A stretch of DNA of 50,866 nucleotides from an uncultured Gammaproteobacteria bacterium (GTDB lineage Bacteria; Pseudomonadota; Gammaproteobacteria; GCA-001735895). The stretch lies in the NCBI GenBank assembly GCA_913061315.1, contig CAJXUC010000024.1:1-50866 (forward strand). The letters are read 5' to 3'. Shown here piece after piece: positions 35,797 through 44,616 of this stretch. Each line of letters starts with the position of its first letter. The first letter of the stretch is position 1. The translations under genes were made by a program, and so were the position numbers. The notes under the pieces are model-generated. The model made no database searches, was not told the DNA's origin, and worked only from the letters and a program-made list of their open reading frames with translations.

Positions 35797-36789
35797 CTAT
35801 GCAGCAAGTTCCTTCCAACGATGACAGGCAACATCATGGTCGTCACCTAGTTTATCTAATTTAGGCTCTTCTTTGCGGCAGAGATCGATAGCATAACGAC
35901 AGCGGGTTTGAAACTTACAACCCGGTGGGGGATTGGTCGGTGAAGGAATTTCTCCTTCTAATTTTAAAGGGTTACCTTGATCGTCTGGGTCTAGTGATGG
36001 GATAGCCGACAGCAATGCCTTGGTGTAAGGATGTCGAGGATTCGCAAAAAGTTCACGAGTCGGCGCTGTTTCAACTAATCGCCCTAAATACATTACAGCA
36101 ACATGATCACAGGTGTGGGCAACAACACTTAAATCGTGACTAATAAACAAAAAGGTTAGACCCATATCTTGTTGAATAGATTTAAGTAGGTTAAGTACGT
36201 CAGCCTGAATCGATACATCCAGTGCAGCAACGCTTTCGTCAGCAACAATAAAATTTGGTTTTGAAACGAGTGCCCTCGCAATTGAAATTCTTTGCCGTTG
36301 GCCGCCCGAAAATGCATGAGGAAAACGACGTAAATGCTCTAGGTTTATACGACATTTAGCGGCAATTTCTCGCACGCGTTCATCTGTTTCTTCGCGTGAT
36401 TTAGTCAAACCCATTACTTCTAAGGGCTCTGCGATGATGTCGCGTACAGTCATACGCGGACTTAATGCCGCGTAAGGGTCTTGAAATATGAGTTGGGCAC
36501 GTTTGCGATAGTCAGTAAGTTCATGCTTTTTAATTGTCGGCAGGTCATATTTGACCTCGCCATCATTATAAATAGCAGACCCCCTAGTAATTGGAGCGGC
36601 TCGTAATAAAGCTCGACCAAAAGTTGTTTTACCTGATCCTGATTCTCCCACTAGACCATAGAAACTACCTTTTCCAATCTCAACACTAACGCCTTCAACT
36701 GCTCGGACTACCGGCTTTTCACCGAATAATGGACCGGTTAGAGGGAAATGGACGGATAAATCATGGGTCGAGATGATTGGTTCATTCAT
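35797..36789 (-). CDS. oppF: Opp-type ABC importer ATPase, OppF-like
   Basis: 330 residues from the ATG at 36789, which overlaps the oppD stop by four bases (ATGA); an upstream in-frame codon would overlap oppD by 37 bases and is rejected. ABC domain with Walker A GESGSGKTTFGRALL, signature FSGGQRQRI, Walker B FIVADESVAALDV, and the C-terminal oligopeptide-transporter extension PPGCKFQTRCRYA, which in some members holds an Fe-S cluster. Last gene of the leftward operon oppABCDF. Confidence 0.94.
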   Translation of the reverse strand: MNEPIISTHDLSVHFPLTGPLFGEKPVVRAVEGVSVEIGKGSFYGLVGESGSGKTTFGRALLRAAPITRGSAIYNDGEVKYDLPTIKKHELTDYRKRAQLIFQDPYAALSPRMTVRDIIAEPLEVMGLTKSREETDERVREIAAKCRINLEHLRRFPHAFSGGQRQRISIARALVSKPNFIVADESVAALDVSIQADVLNLLKSIQQDMGLTFLFISHDLSVVAHTCDHVAVMYLGRLVETAPTRELFANPRHPYTKALLSAIPSLDPDDQGNPLKLEGEIPSPTNPPPGCKFQTRCRYAIDLCRKEEPKLDKLGDDHDVACHRWKELAA

Positions 36790-37790
36790 GCTTCGGCCTC
36801 TTGTGTTTGTGCGAGTAGGCAAGCAACTTGCTGACCATCTTTGTTGGTGGTGAACTTTGGAATAATTGTTTCACATTCATTGCCAAGTGTTACAGGGCAA
36901 CGAGTATTGAAGACACAACCAGACGGCCTATCCAGTGGCGAAGGAATATCACCTTCCACTGGCTTCAATGGTCTATCGAGATCGTCAAGTCTAGGTAAAG
37001 CATCAAGCAATCCCTGAGTATAAGGGTGTTGAGGGTTGCGCAATACTTGTCGCACAGAACCCTTCTCAATAAGTTTACCCAGATACATGACGGCCACTTG
37101 GTCAGCCGTTTGTGCAATAACACCCAAATCATGGGTGATAAACAAAATTGCCATGTGGAATTCTTTTACCAAATCTTTCATCAAGTCGATAACTTGTGCC
37201 TGGATAGTAACATCAAGTGCGGTAGTCGGTTCGTCTGCAATGAGCAACTTGGGCTTCGTCGATAAGGCCATAGCGACCATCGCACGTTGACGCATACCGC
37301 CAGAGAATTCAAATGCATATTGACCAAAGCGTTGTGCAGGGTCAGGAATGCCAACGCGCGTTAGCATTTCGATAGAAATTTCCTTCGCTCTAGCGTGGTT
37401 CATCGTGGAATGGATCATGAGCTGTTCTACCATCTGCTCACCAATTGAGATCGCAGGGGCAAAGCTAGCCATAGGCTCCTGAAAAATCATTGAAATGGCT
37501 CCACCACGAATAATCATTTGTTCACTTGCCTTTTTAAGTGAAAAAACATCAACTGATTGATCATCAACATTTAGGGTAATGCTGCTCTTCGGATCATAGA
37601 CCGCGTTATCTGGATTGAGTAACATCAAAGATTTGGCCGTAACTGACTTACCTGATCCACTCTCACCCACTAGGCCCATGACTTCGCCTGGAGCGATATC
37701 AAAGGATACATTATCGACTGCCTTGACTAAGCCTTCATCTGTTTTAAAGCTTAAAGTAAGGTCTTTAACTGAAATTAAAGGGGTACTCAT
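36786..37790 (-). CDS. oppD: Opp-type ABC importer ATPase, OppD-like
   Basis: 334 residues. Walker A GESGSGKSVTAKSLM, signature FSGGMRQRAMVA, Walker B LLIADEPTTALDV, and the C-terminal GCVFNTRCPVTLGNECETI extension typical of OppD/DppD. Overlaps oppC upstream and oppF downstream by four bases each, tight translational coupling. Confidence 0.95.
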   Translation of the reverse strand: MSTPLISVKDLTLSFKTDEGLVKAVDNVSFDIAPGEVMGLVGESGSGKSVTAKSLMLLNPDNAVYDPKSSITLNVDDQSVDVFSLKKASEQMIIRGGAISMIFQEPMASFAPAISIGEQMVEQLMIHSTMNHARAKEISIEMLTRVGIPDPAQRFGQYAFEFSGGMRQRAMVAMALSTKPKLLIADEPTTALDVTIQAQVIDLMKDLVKEFHMAILFITHDLGVIAQTADQVAVMYLGKLIEKGSVRQVLRNPQHPYTQGLLDALPRLDDLDRPLKPVEGDIPSPLDRPSGCVFNTRCPVTLGNECETIIPKFTTNKDGQQVACLLAQTQEAEA

Positions 37791-38932
37791 TTTTTTGTAT
37801 CCGCATAGGGGTCGGCGGCATCACGTAAGCCGTCACCAACAAACACAAACGCAAGCACAAGAATGATGAAGAATATAACTGGAATGAAATACCATTGATA
37901 ATTCAGTAAAACGTCAGCACTGGTGACATTTTGTAACATAACACCCAGTGAGTTGACCGGATCTTTCAAACCTAAACCAATAAAGCTAAGAGCCGTTTCA
38001 GAAAGTACCATATAGGGGAATGAAATAATCAGATCGACAATAATATAGCTCGTAAAACTAGGCAACAGGTGACGTCGAATAACGTGTCCTGCAGAAGCAC
38101 CACACAGTTGTGCTGCAAGCACATACTCTTGATTTCTTTCAGTTAATAGATGCGTTCGGACCCGTCGTGCCAACGTTGGCCAACCGACGAATCCAAGAAT
38201 AATCGAAATGAATAAAAATCGTGTCTCCGAGCTCCACGTATCGGGAATAAAAGCAGCCAACGCCATAAACAGTGGTATGGTTGGAATAGTTCGAACAGCA
38301 TCTGTCATCATCTGAAGTACTGAATCAATCCAGCCGCCGTAATAACCTGAAATACCTCCTATTATCAAGGCTAGAACAAAAGCAATAAAGACCCCGATCG
38401 TGCCCACTGCAAGCGAGGTATTTATGGCTTGGAGCGTTCTAGAATAAATATCCTTACCCGTTGAGTCTGTGCCAAAAATATGGATTTTTCCCGAATCAAC
38501 ACCAAATAAATGTGTCTTAAAATTCATTCCTAAAAATTTATACTGATCACCTTCCGGCAAAAAAACTAAATAACGGCGGGCGTCTTTATCTATCTCCGTC
38601 ACCCAGCGGAAGTTAGTTTTTATTGACCGAGTTCGGTTATAAGTGTAAACGAATGGCGTTAATGAACAGCCGTTACTATCACAGAACGATGGAACATTGG
38701 GAGCGCCATTTACATAGTCCTTATTACGGCCCGCAATAGTTGGATCATAAGGCGTCAGGAAGGGTGCAAAAAAACCAGCCAGGACTAAAACAATGAGAAT
38801 GCCAGCACCTACCATGGCAGCCTTTTGCTTTTTAAATCGAGTCCAGATCAATTGTCCCTGAGAAGCAGTGAAGTAAGCTTCTTTGAGTTTTTGGTTAACA
38901 TTCACATCAACGTTAGCAGTCGTATCTGTCAT
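37787..38932 (-). CDS. oppC: Opp-type ABC importer permease, OppC-like
   Basis: 381 residues, longer than usual OppC (about 300). The first helix (MVGAGILIVLVLAGFFAPFL) is followed by an extra periplasmic segment of about 110 residues (65-170, with two cysteines in FCDSNGCSL) before the family motif IFGTDSTGKDIYSRTL and the five remaining helices. EAA-loop YVLAAQLCGASAGHVIRRHL. This enlarged loop is known from YejE-like and some alphaproteobacterial peptide permeases and probably contacts the large substrate-binding protein. Follows oppB after six bases and overlaps oppD by four. Confidence 0.93.
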   Translation of the reverse strand: MTDTTANVDVNVNQKLKEAYFTASQGQLIWTRFKKQKAAMVGAGILIVLVLAGFFAPFLTPYDPTIAGRNKDYVNGAPNVPSFCDSNGCSLTPFVYTYNRTRSIKTNFRWVTEIDKDARRYLVFLPEGDQYKFLGMNFKTHLFGVDSGKIHIFGTDSTGKDIYSRTLQAINTSLAVGTIGVFIAFVLALIIGGISGYYGGWIDSVLQMMTDAVRTIPTIPLFMALAAFIPDTWSSETRFLFISIILGFVGWPTLARRVRTHLLTERNQEYVLAAQLCGASAGHVIRRHLLPSFTSYIIVDLIISFPYMVLSETALSFIGLGLKDPVNSLGVMLQNVTSADVLLNYQWYFIPVIFFIILVLAFVFVGDGLRDAADPYADTKK

Positions 38933-38938
38933 CTCAAA

Positions 38939-39940
38939 TTACCCCAGAATGCTACGGCGAACGCGCGGATCGGTAAGAGCAAGGATGATATCAGTTATAA
39001 AATTGATAGCCACAATACTCGCTGTCAGCATAAAAATTATTGCCCCCGCCAACTGTTGATCATTCGATCGAGCCAGAGCTTCGATCAACAAAGACCCCGC
39101 TTCTGTCAGGGTTAAGATCAAAGCAACGATCGGCAGTTCGTTGAATATTCGGTTCAAATCAAATCCAAGCGAATTAATAATCGGTCCAAGGGAATGTCTT
39201 GCTGGGTAACGCCACAGCAATCTCCGACCAGAAACCCCTCTCGCAGAAGCTGCTGTCACATAAAGCTTGCCCACTTCGTCAGACATTAATGCTCGAACAG
39301 TTTGAATTGCAAATGCGGTTGCCGACCAGGATAAAATAAATACCGGCAACCAAGCTCGCGAGAGGAAATCGATCACACGGTCATAAGACCAGGCTGCATC
39401 ACGAAATTCTTTCGAGAACAGTCCTGTTAAGGTGTCACCAAAATAAACTGTCGAAAACAGCATAATAATCAGTGCCAGTAAAAAGTTAGGTAATGCAAGA
39501 CCAAGATAACTAACCAGTCTGAGGCTGTTATTTAACCATGGGCTTTTTGAAGTGGCTGAAATAATGCCAACTGGAATAGCAATTAAATAAGCAACAAGTA
39601 ACGAAGTAAGACAAATCGCGAGGCTGAGCCAGAATTTCTGACCGAGTAATTCACTGATATTAAGGCGCAAAATACAACTATCGCCAAATTCGCCTTGAAA
39701 AGCATTAATAATCCAACTGCCCCAACGCACCATATAAGGTCTATCTAGACCTAAACGAACACGCTCGGCTTCGACGTCGGCAATGGTTATTGCACCACCC
39801 TGAGAACTCTTGAAAGCAAGATAGCGTTCTGCACAGTCGCCTGGCACGAGTTCCATTAAACTAAAAACAATCAGGGAGACCAAAATTAGCGTAAATATCG
39901 CTAAAAATGCCCGTGTTATAGCGAAACGAAAGAATTGCAT
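38939..39940 (-). CDS. oppB: Opp-type ABC importer permease, OppB-like
   Basis: 333 residues, six helices. Opens FFRFAITRAFLAIFTLILVS; VEAERVRLGLDRPYMVRWG in the periplasmic loop and EAA-loop LYVTAASARGVSGRRLLWRY identify the OppB/DppB family. Partner of the OppC-like permease; separated from oppA by 132 bases that contain a stem-loop. Confidence 0.93.
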   Translation of the reverse strand: MQFFRFAITRAFLAIFTLILVSLIVFSLMELVPGDCAERYLAFKSSQGGAITIADVEAERVRLGLDRPYMVRWGSWIINAFQGEFGDSCILRLNISELLGQKFWLSLAICLTSLLVAYLIAIPVGIISATSKSPWLNNSLRLVSYLGLALPNFLLALIIMLFSTVYFGDTLTGLFSKEFRDAAWSYDRVIDFLSRAWLPVFILSWSATAFAIQTVRALMSDEVGKLYVTAASARGVSGRRLLWRYPARHSLGPIINSLGFDLNRIFNELPIVALILTLTEAGSLLIEALARSNDQQLAGAIIFMLTASIVAINFITDIILALTDPRVRRSILG

Positions 39941-40017
39941 TGAGTTAAAGTCCTTATTTATTGCTTTTCTGGGTTTGGCTTAACAAAACTACCCTTTATT
40001 ATTTAACCTAAAAATTA

Positions 40018-40048
40018 TCCACGACTCTCAACAAAGAGTAGCCGTGGA
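40018..40048 (-). other. Stem-loop between oppA and oppB
   Basis: TCCACG/CGTGGA and ACTCT/AGAGT form an 11-pair stem with a three-base bulge (AGC) and a six-base loop. No T run follows on the minus strand. As in the other importer operon of this window, it lies directly after the binding-protein gene and probably sets binding protein in excess over permease. Confidence 0.65.
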
Positions 40049-40072
40049 CAAATCTTTATCTAAAAAGAACGT

Positions 40073-42139
40073 TTACTTCCCAAAATACCACTGAGGACCG
40101 CGGTAAGGATAAGACCTGTAGTAGGCATAAGAAGCCGTCTTATATTCAGGAAAATTCTTCAAAGTGTTGCTGTGATAAACCGGTGAAACCGATTTAACAG
40201 TACCAATGAAAAGCAAATTTTCAGTCATAGTTTTAACTAACTTTTTACCCAATCGATTCGACTCAGTCGAGCCCGCTGTTGCGGCCTGGAAAGCACTAAT
40301 ATCTTCGATCATTTCATAGGCATAAGCCGGTGGTTTAACACCTGATGCACCATCTGAATCAAGATACTCACCCCAGAGCATAGCTGATCTTTGGTTAAAG
40401 TAGTTATCGTAAGGTGGGATAAATAGCTCTGAAACACCCAAAATAACAGCCAATGGCTGGCCTTTAGAGTACATGGTAACGTCGAGCTGGTTAGCTGTCA
40501 TAGACGAGCGAAACTCATCTGTTGTAACTTCTTTAACCGTATTGTTAATGCCTACAGCACCCCAATGTTGGCCAACTAGTTCGACTTGCTTAATCGAAAT
40601 TGCCTGTGTCGCTACCTGAAGATTTAAAACCAATGGCTGTCCGTTAGGCATTTCGCGCATTCCATCACCGTCAACGTCTTTCATGCCAATTTCATCCAGC
40701 AATTGGTTAGCTAACTTAGGATCAAACTGTGCAAAGTGTTGCGTCCACTTCTCATCAACAAAAGAAGGCGTTGGTGAAAAACCAATGTATTGCTGTGGTG
40801 TACCCGTTCCGAAGAAAATAACTTCATTTATTTCATCTCGGTTCATCGCTACAGACATCGCTTGACGAAACTTCAGATTACCAAAAACCTTACGTTTTTC
40901 CAAATCTTCAGACGTTACGTTAAACGCAAATGTAGGCATCGCAACTTCAGGTTTCAATTCCATAGTGAAATTGCTTTTTTCCTGATTCTCAAGCAATAAA
41001 GGGGCATGATCAAGATTCAATGCCTGTTGCTTGAAAGAAACTTCGCCATTCATCATTTTCAACAAACGCACTTCACTTTCACTAACGAATAGTTCGTCTT
41101 GCTCACTGATGTAAGGTAACTGATTACCTGCAGTGTCAACCATGTAGAAATATGGGTTAGCAACAAAGTGACGTCCTTCGGTACTTTCTGAAATAACAAT
41201 ATGACTTTCCAATGTTGGCGCTGCATGTGCTGGCAAAACATCTAATTTGTCAGAATTAGTCAACATGGGAGTTGCTGTATCCATCCAATCGGAGCTGCCG
41301 TAATAGGCGGCTATCGCTGCGTAACCATTTTCAAAGCCTAACTTTTTTGCATTAGCATCAGCGTTAGAATTAACCGCAGGATGCCACTGGCCAAGAAAAT
41401 GTTTAGGCTGGAAGCCTTGTGCATAATGATTGGCGAAATGTGACAGCAGGCCTGGTTTTGGAGATGGCAAGTTGAAACGAACCGTTTGCGCATCAATAAC
41501 GTCTACCGTCATTGGTTCACCACCCACAAGAACATAATCCTTTGGCTTTTCACGGACATTAGTGTCAATGGCTAAATTCTCATACCAAAACTCAACATCT
41601 GCAGCACCAAATGGCGCGCCGTCAGACCATTTTTGACCCTTTCGTAGGAAGAATGTTAACTGCGTAAAGTCATCATTCCATTCCCAGCCTTGGGCTACAT
41701 TTGGAACAATGGTTTCAAGGTCGTCTGAATAACGAACCAGATTAACGTGACGAATGGCCATGAAATCTGATGTGCCTGATTCAGTTGCGTTTGAAAGTGC
41801 ATCAAATGTACCGCCATAACTACCAATCGCATCATAGGGTGCAACTATTAGTGGTTCTGATGGAAGACGATCTGAAAGAGACGGTAATTTAGGGTTGCCG
41901 TGAATGCGACCATTTAAATCATCTGAGTCTGGGTTGCCATTAAATGTTAATTTGCAGCTTGCCAGTTTTTCAAATTCGTCGAGTTCAAATTGTTGGGGAT
42001 ATTCGCCTTTCATGCCCATATCTTTTGCTACAGTAACTGCAGGGCAGTCAGCGGCATTAACTGTGGCGAAAGGCACACCTGTCAGCAATAGTGCAGCCGC
42101 ACTGGCACTAGCAAGCGATGTAAGTTTAGTAATTTTCAT
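40073..42139 (-). CDS. oppA: Large Opp-type substrate-binding protein
   Basis: 688 residues, well above the ~540 usual for OppA/DppA. Signal peptide (SASAAALLLTGVPFATVNAA, cleavage after NAA), not a lipoprotein. SBP family 5 features: WEWNDDFTQLTFFLRKGQKW, SDGAPFGAADVEFWYENLA, and AMSVAMNRDEINEVIF. The size and the C-terminal YYRSYPYRGPQWYFGK resemble the large YejA-like and alphaproteobacterial peptide-binding proteins that go with an enlarged OppC. AGGAG stands six bases before the ATG. It follows xsc on the same strand after 386 bases containing a hairpin and a repeated AGCCAG motif also found upstream of xsc and tpa. Ligand unknown; a taurine-containing peptide or conjugate is a hypothesis. 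Confidence 0.9.
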   Translation of the reverse strand: MKITKLTSLASASAAALLLTGVPFATVNAADCPAVTVAKDMGMKGEYPQQFELDEFEKLASCKLTFNGNPDSDDLNGRIHGNPKLPSLSDRLPSEPLIVAPYDAIGSYGGTFDALSNATESGTSDFMAIRHVNLVRYSDDLETIVPNVAQGWEWNDDFTQLTFFLRKGQKWSDGAPFGAADVEFWYENLAIDTNVREKPKDYVLVGGEPMTVDVIDAQTVRFNLPSPKPGLLSHFANHYAQGFQPKHFLGQWHPAVNSNADANAKKLGFENGYAAIAAYYGSSDWMDTATPMLTNSDKLDVLPAHAAPTLESHIVISESTEGRHFVANPYFYMVDTAGNQLPYISEQDELFVSESEVRLLKMMNGEVSFKQQALNLDHAPLLLENQEKSNFTMELKPEVAMPTFAFNVTSEDLEKRKVFGNLKFRQAMSVAMNRDEINEVIFFGTGTPQQYIGFSPTPSFVDEKWTQHFAQFDPKLANQLLDEIGMKDVDGDGMREMPNGQPLVLNLQVATQAISIKQVELVGQHWGAVGINNTVKEVTTDEFRSSMTANQLDVTMYSKGQPLAVILGVSELFIPPYDNYFNQRSAMLWGEYLDSDGASGVKPPAYAYEMIEDISAFQAATAGSTESNRLGKKLVKTMTENLLFIGTVKSVSPVYHSNTLKNFPEYKTASYAYYRSYPYRGPQWYFGK

Positions 42140-42209
42140 TTTCTCTCCTGATTTGCTGTTGTTTTACGATATTTACTTTTTTAAACTTTTAAGACTTTTT
42201 TTGACATTG

Positions 42210-42235
42210 AGCCAGTTTTCAATCATTTTAGCCAG
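42210..42235 (+). promoter_or_regulatory. AGCCAG direct repeat upstream of oppA, candidate TauR-type operator
   Basis: AGCCAG occurs at 42210-42215 and 42230-42235, exactly 20 bp apart, both followed by a T-rich tail, 71 and 91 bases upstream of the oppA start and on the strand opposite the gene. MocR regulators bind direct repeats. The same hexamer stands upstream of xsc and tpa. Confidence 0.4.
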
Positions 42236-42470
42236 CTTTTATGTCGTTAGGATGACAAGCCATAGTTTATTATAGTTATTGCACCATACCCATGCGTAAT
42301 TCTAAGGGGTTACTTTATGGGTGAGGTTTTATTAAATATACCTCTTTCGATTGTTATGTCCATGCCATTAATGAAAATTGAGTATAGTTTTAAATAATAG
42401 GATCCGTGATCAAAACCTATGCATTATTAAAACGGCGGAATATAGCCCTTTCATTGGAAATAACATTTTA

Positions 42471-42500
42471 AAGGCACCTACTTTAAAAAGTAGGTGCCTT
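42471..42500 (-). terminator. Hairpin terminator after xsc
   Basis: A perfect 13-bp stem AAGGCACCTACTT / AAGTAGGTGCCTT with a four-base loop, 26 bases past the xsc stop. The T tail on the minus strand is short (CCTTT), so some read-through into oppA is possible. Confidence 0.75.
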
Positions 42501-42525
42501 AGCTTTCTTGCCCAAAGGCAAATGT

Positions 42526-44286
42526 TTAAACGTAGTCTTTATACTTATCTAAAAAACGAATGGGCTTTGCCAGCGCATCTTTGCGGAAAGGATCACCTAG
42601 TTCACGGCTACACATAATTTCAAGTACACACATCTTGCCTTCGTTCATTTGCATATCGAGCGCTTTTTTGAATGCAGGACCAACATCTTCTAACTTGTCG
42701 ATAGTAATACCTTCAGCACCCATTGATTTAGCTATTTCTGCCCAACTCTCTGACTCAAGTTCGTCAGCGATAAAACGACGATTATAAAAATCCACCTGAT
42801 TCTTTTTTTCAGCACCCCATTGACGATTATGGAATACAACCGATGTCACAGGAATGTTGTGGCGCACACAAGTTAAGGTTTCCATCATACTCATACCCCA
42901 AGCACCATCACCCGCGTAAGAAACCGCAGGACGTTCTGGTGAAGCAACTTTAGCGCCCATCATAGTCGGTAAAGCATAACCACAGTTGCCAAAACTCATT
43001 GGCGCAAAAAAACTACGAGGACGTTCAAAACGCAAATAGCTGTTAGCGACTGAATTAATGTTACCAATGTCAGTCGACACCATAACGTCTTTAGGCATGG
43101 CCTTTTCAAGTTCACGCAATACTTGACGAGGGTGTAACCAACTACCTTCTTCGTTCTTATGCTCTTCAATTACGTCAAGGCTATAGGCATCTTTCTCATG
43201 GATCCAATCATCTAGCTCAGCTTCCCATGATGCTTTTTCAGCAGCAATGTTGGCGAGTCTTTCTACACGAGTTGCATCGCTGGCTAAAACTTTATCTTGA
43301 ATGCGTGACAATAAAGCAACTGCCGTAGCTTTTGCATCACCACAGATACCGACTGAAATTTTCTTCACCAAACCCAGCATTTTATTGTCCGCATCAACCT
43401 GAATGATCTTGGCATCTTTAGGCCAGTAGTCCATTCCGTGCTGTGGCAAAGTGCCAAAGGGTCCAAGGCGGGTCCCAAGCGCTAATACAACATCCGCTTT
43501 AGCCATCAATTTCATTGCCGCTTTAGAACCTTGGTACCCTAATGGGCCAACCCAAAGATCATGGCTTGCAGGAAAAGAGTCGTTGTGCAAGTAAGTGTTT
43601 GCAACCGCAGCACCGATGCGTTCAGCTAAGGCTTTACATTCTTCAACCGCATCCGCCATAACAACACCACCACCAGAGATAATCACTGGGTTCTTCGCTT
43701 GAGCGAGTAACTCAACTGCTTCTGCTAGACTAGCTTCACCCCCTGCACCACGGTCAAGGCGTTGTGGTTTCGGGATTTCCACATCTATTTCACCATAGAA
43801 ATAATCACGAGGAATATTCAATTGAGTCGGTCCCATTTCAGACATGGCGCGATCAAAACAACGCCCGGTAAACTCGGCCATACGGTTAGGATTATTGACG
43901 TGTCCTTGATACTTAGTGAACTCTTGAAACATTGGTAATTGGTTGGCTTCCTGGAATCCGCCAAGACCCATACCCATTGTGCCAGTCTCAGGTGTAATAA
44001 CGACAACGGGAGAATGCGCCCAAAAAGCCGCTGCAACCGCAGTTACACAGTTACTGATACCCGGACCATTCTGGCCAATAACAACGCCATGACGACCGGA
44101 TGCACGCGAATAGCCATCGGCCATATGGGCCGCGCCTTGTTCGTGGACTACTGGAATTAATCGAATGCCAGCTGGCGCAAAGATATCCATTGCATCCATA
44201 AATGCAGAACCCATGATACCAAACATGTCAGTCACGTTGTTTGACACCATCGTCTCTACGAAGGCTTCACTTGGAGTCATTTTCAT
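42526..44286 (-). CDS. xsc: Sulfoacetaldehyde acetyltransferase
   Basis: 586 residues. Thiamine-diphosphate enzyme of the acetolactate-synthase superfamily that splits sulfoacetaldehyde with phosphate into acetyl phosphate and sulfite, the desulfonation step of taurine and other C2-sulfonates. Opening MKMTPSEAFVETMV and VTDMFGIMGSAFMDAMDIF are diagnostic of Xsc; catalytic Glu E49 in VVHEQGAAHMADGYSR; ThDP-binding motif YAGDGAWGMSMMETL with VVFHNRQWGAEKKNQ. GAGGA lies seven bases before the ATG. A pta gene, often downstream of xsc to recover acetyl-CoA, is not present, nor is a sulfite exporter or dehydrogenase. It is separated from tpa by the regulator gene. Confidence 0.96.
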   Translation of the reverse strand: MKMTPSEAFVETMVSNNVTDMFGIMGSAFMDAMDIFAPAGIRLIPVVHEQGAAHMADGYSRASGRHGVVIGQNGPGISNCVTAVAAAFWAHSPVVVITPETGTMGMGLGGFQEANQLPMFQEFTKYQGHVNNPNRMAEFTGRCFDRAMSEMGPTQLNIPRDYFYGEIDVEIPKPQRLDRGAGGEASLAEAVELLAQAKNPVIISGGGVVMADAVEECKALAERIGAAVANTYLHNDSFPASHDLWVGPLGYQGSKAAMKLMAKADVVLALGTRLGPFGTLPQHGMDYWPKDAKIIQVDADNKMLGLVKKISVGICGDAKATAVALLSRIQDKVLASDATRVERLANIAAEKASWEAELDDWIHEKDAYSLDVIEEHKNEEGSWLHPRQVLRELEKAMPKDVMVSTDIGNINSVANSYLRFERPRSFFAPMSFGNCGYALPTMMGAKVASPERPAVSYAGDGAWGMSMMETLTCVRHNIPVTSVVFHNRQWGAEKKNQVDFYNRRFIADELESESWAEIAKSMGAEGITIDKLEDVGPAFKKALDMQMNEGKMCVLEIMCSRELGDPFRKDALAKPIRFLDKYKDYV

Positions 44287-44348
44287 AAAATTTTCCTCAG
44301 TTTAAATTTAAATTAATGAGTGATATAAGTTTAGGACCAGACTGATAT

Positions 44349-44361
44349 AGCCAGCCTGGCT
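44349..44361. promoter_or_regulatory. Inverted repeat AGCCAG-C-CTGGCT upstream of xsc, candidate operator
   Basis: A 13-bp inverted repeat 63 bases upstream of the xsc start inside a 330-base gene-free gap (44287-44616). The left arm AGCCAG, preceded by TAT, matches the motif upstream of oppA and, reversed, that upstream of tpa. No other structure was seen in the gap. Confidence 0.4.
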
Positions 44362-44616
44362 TTGATTTTGGTTCTTCAAAGCAACCACATAAAAAAACCG
44401 CATGGCAGAATCATTTAAGGATTTAATGCGATAGATCAATTAAAAGTGAGACATTGAATCTCATAATAAGAAACAATCTAACTATATTAAGGTCACGATA
44501 ATCTCGTGGTAGTTTCACGGTAGTACCAGAAAAGACCTTTTCATAATACCAATTAAACCAAAAGTATATCTACAGAAATTCAATGTCGACTTTGCATTCC
44601 CAATCGAGTCAAAATT

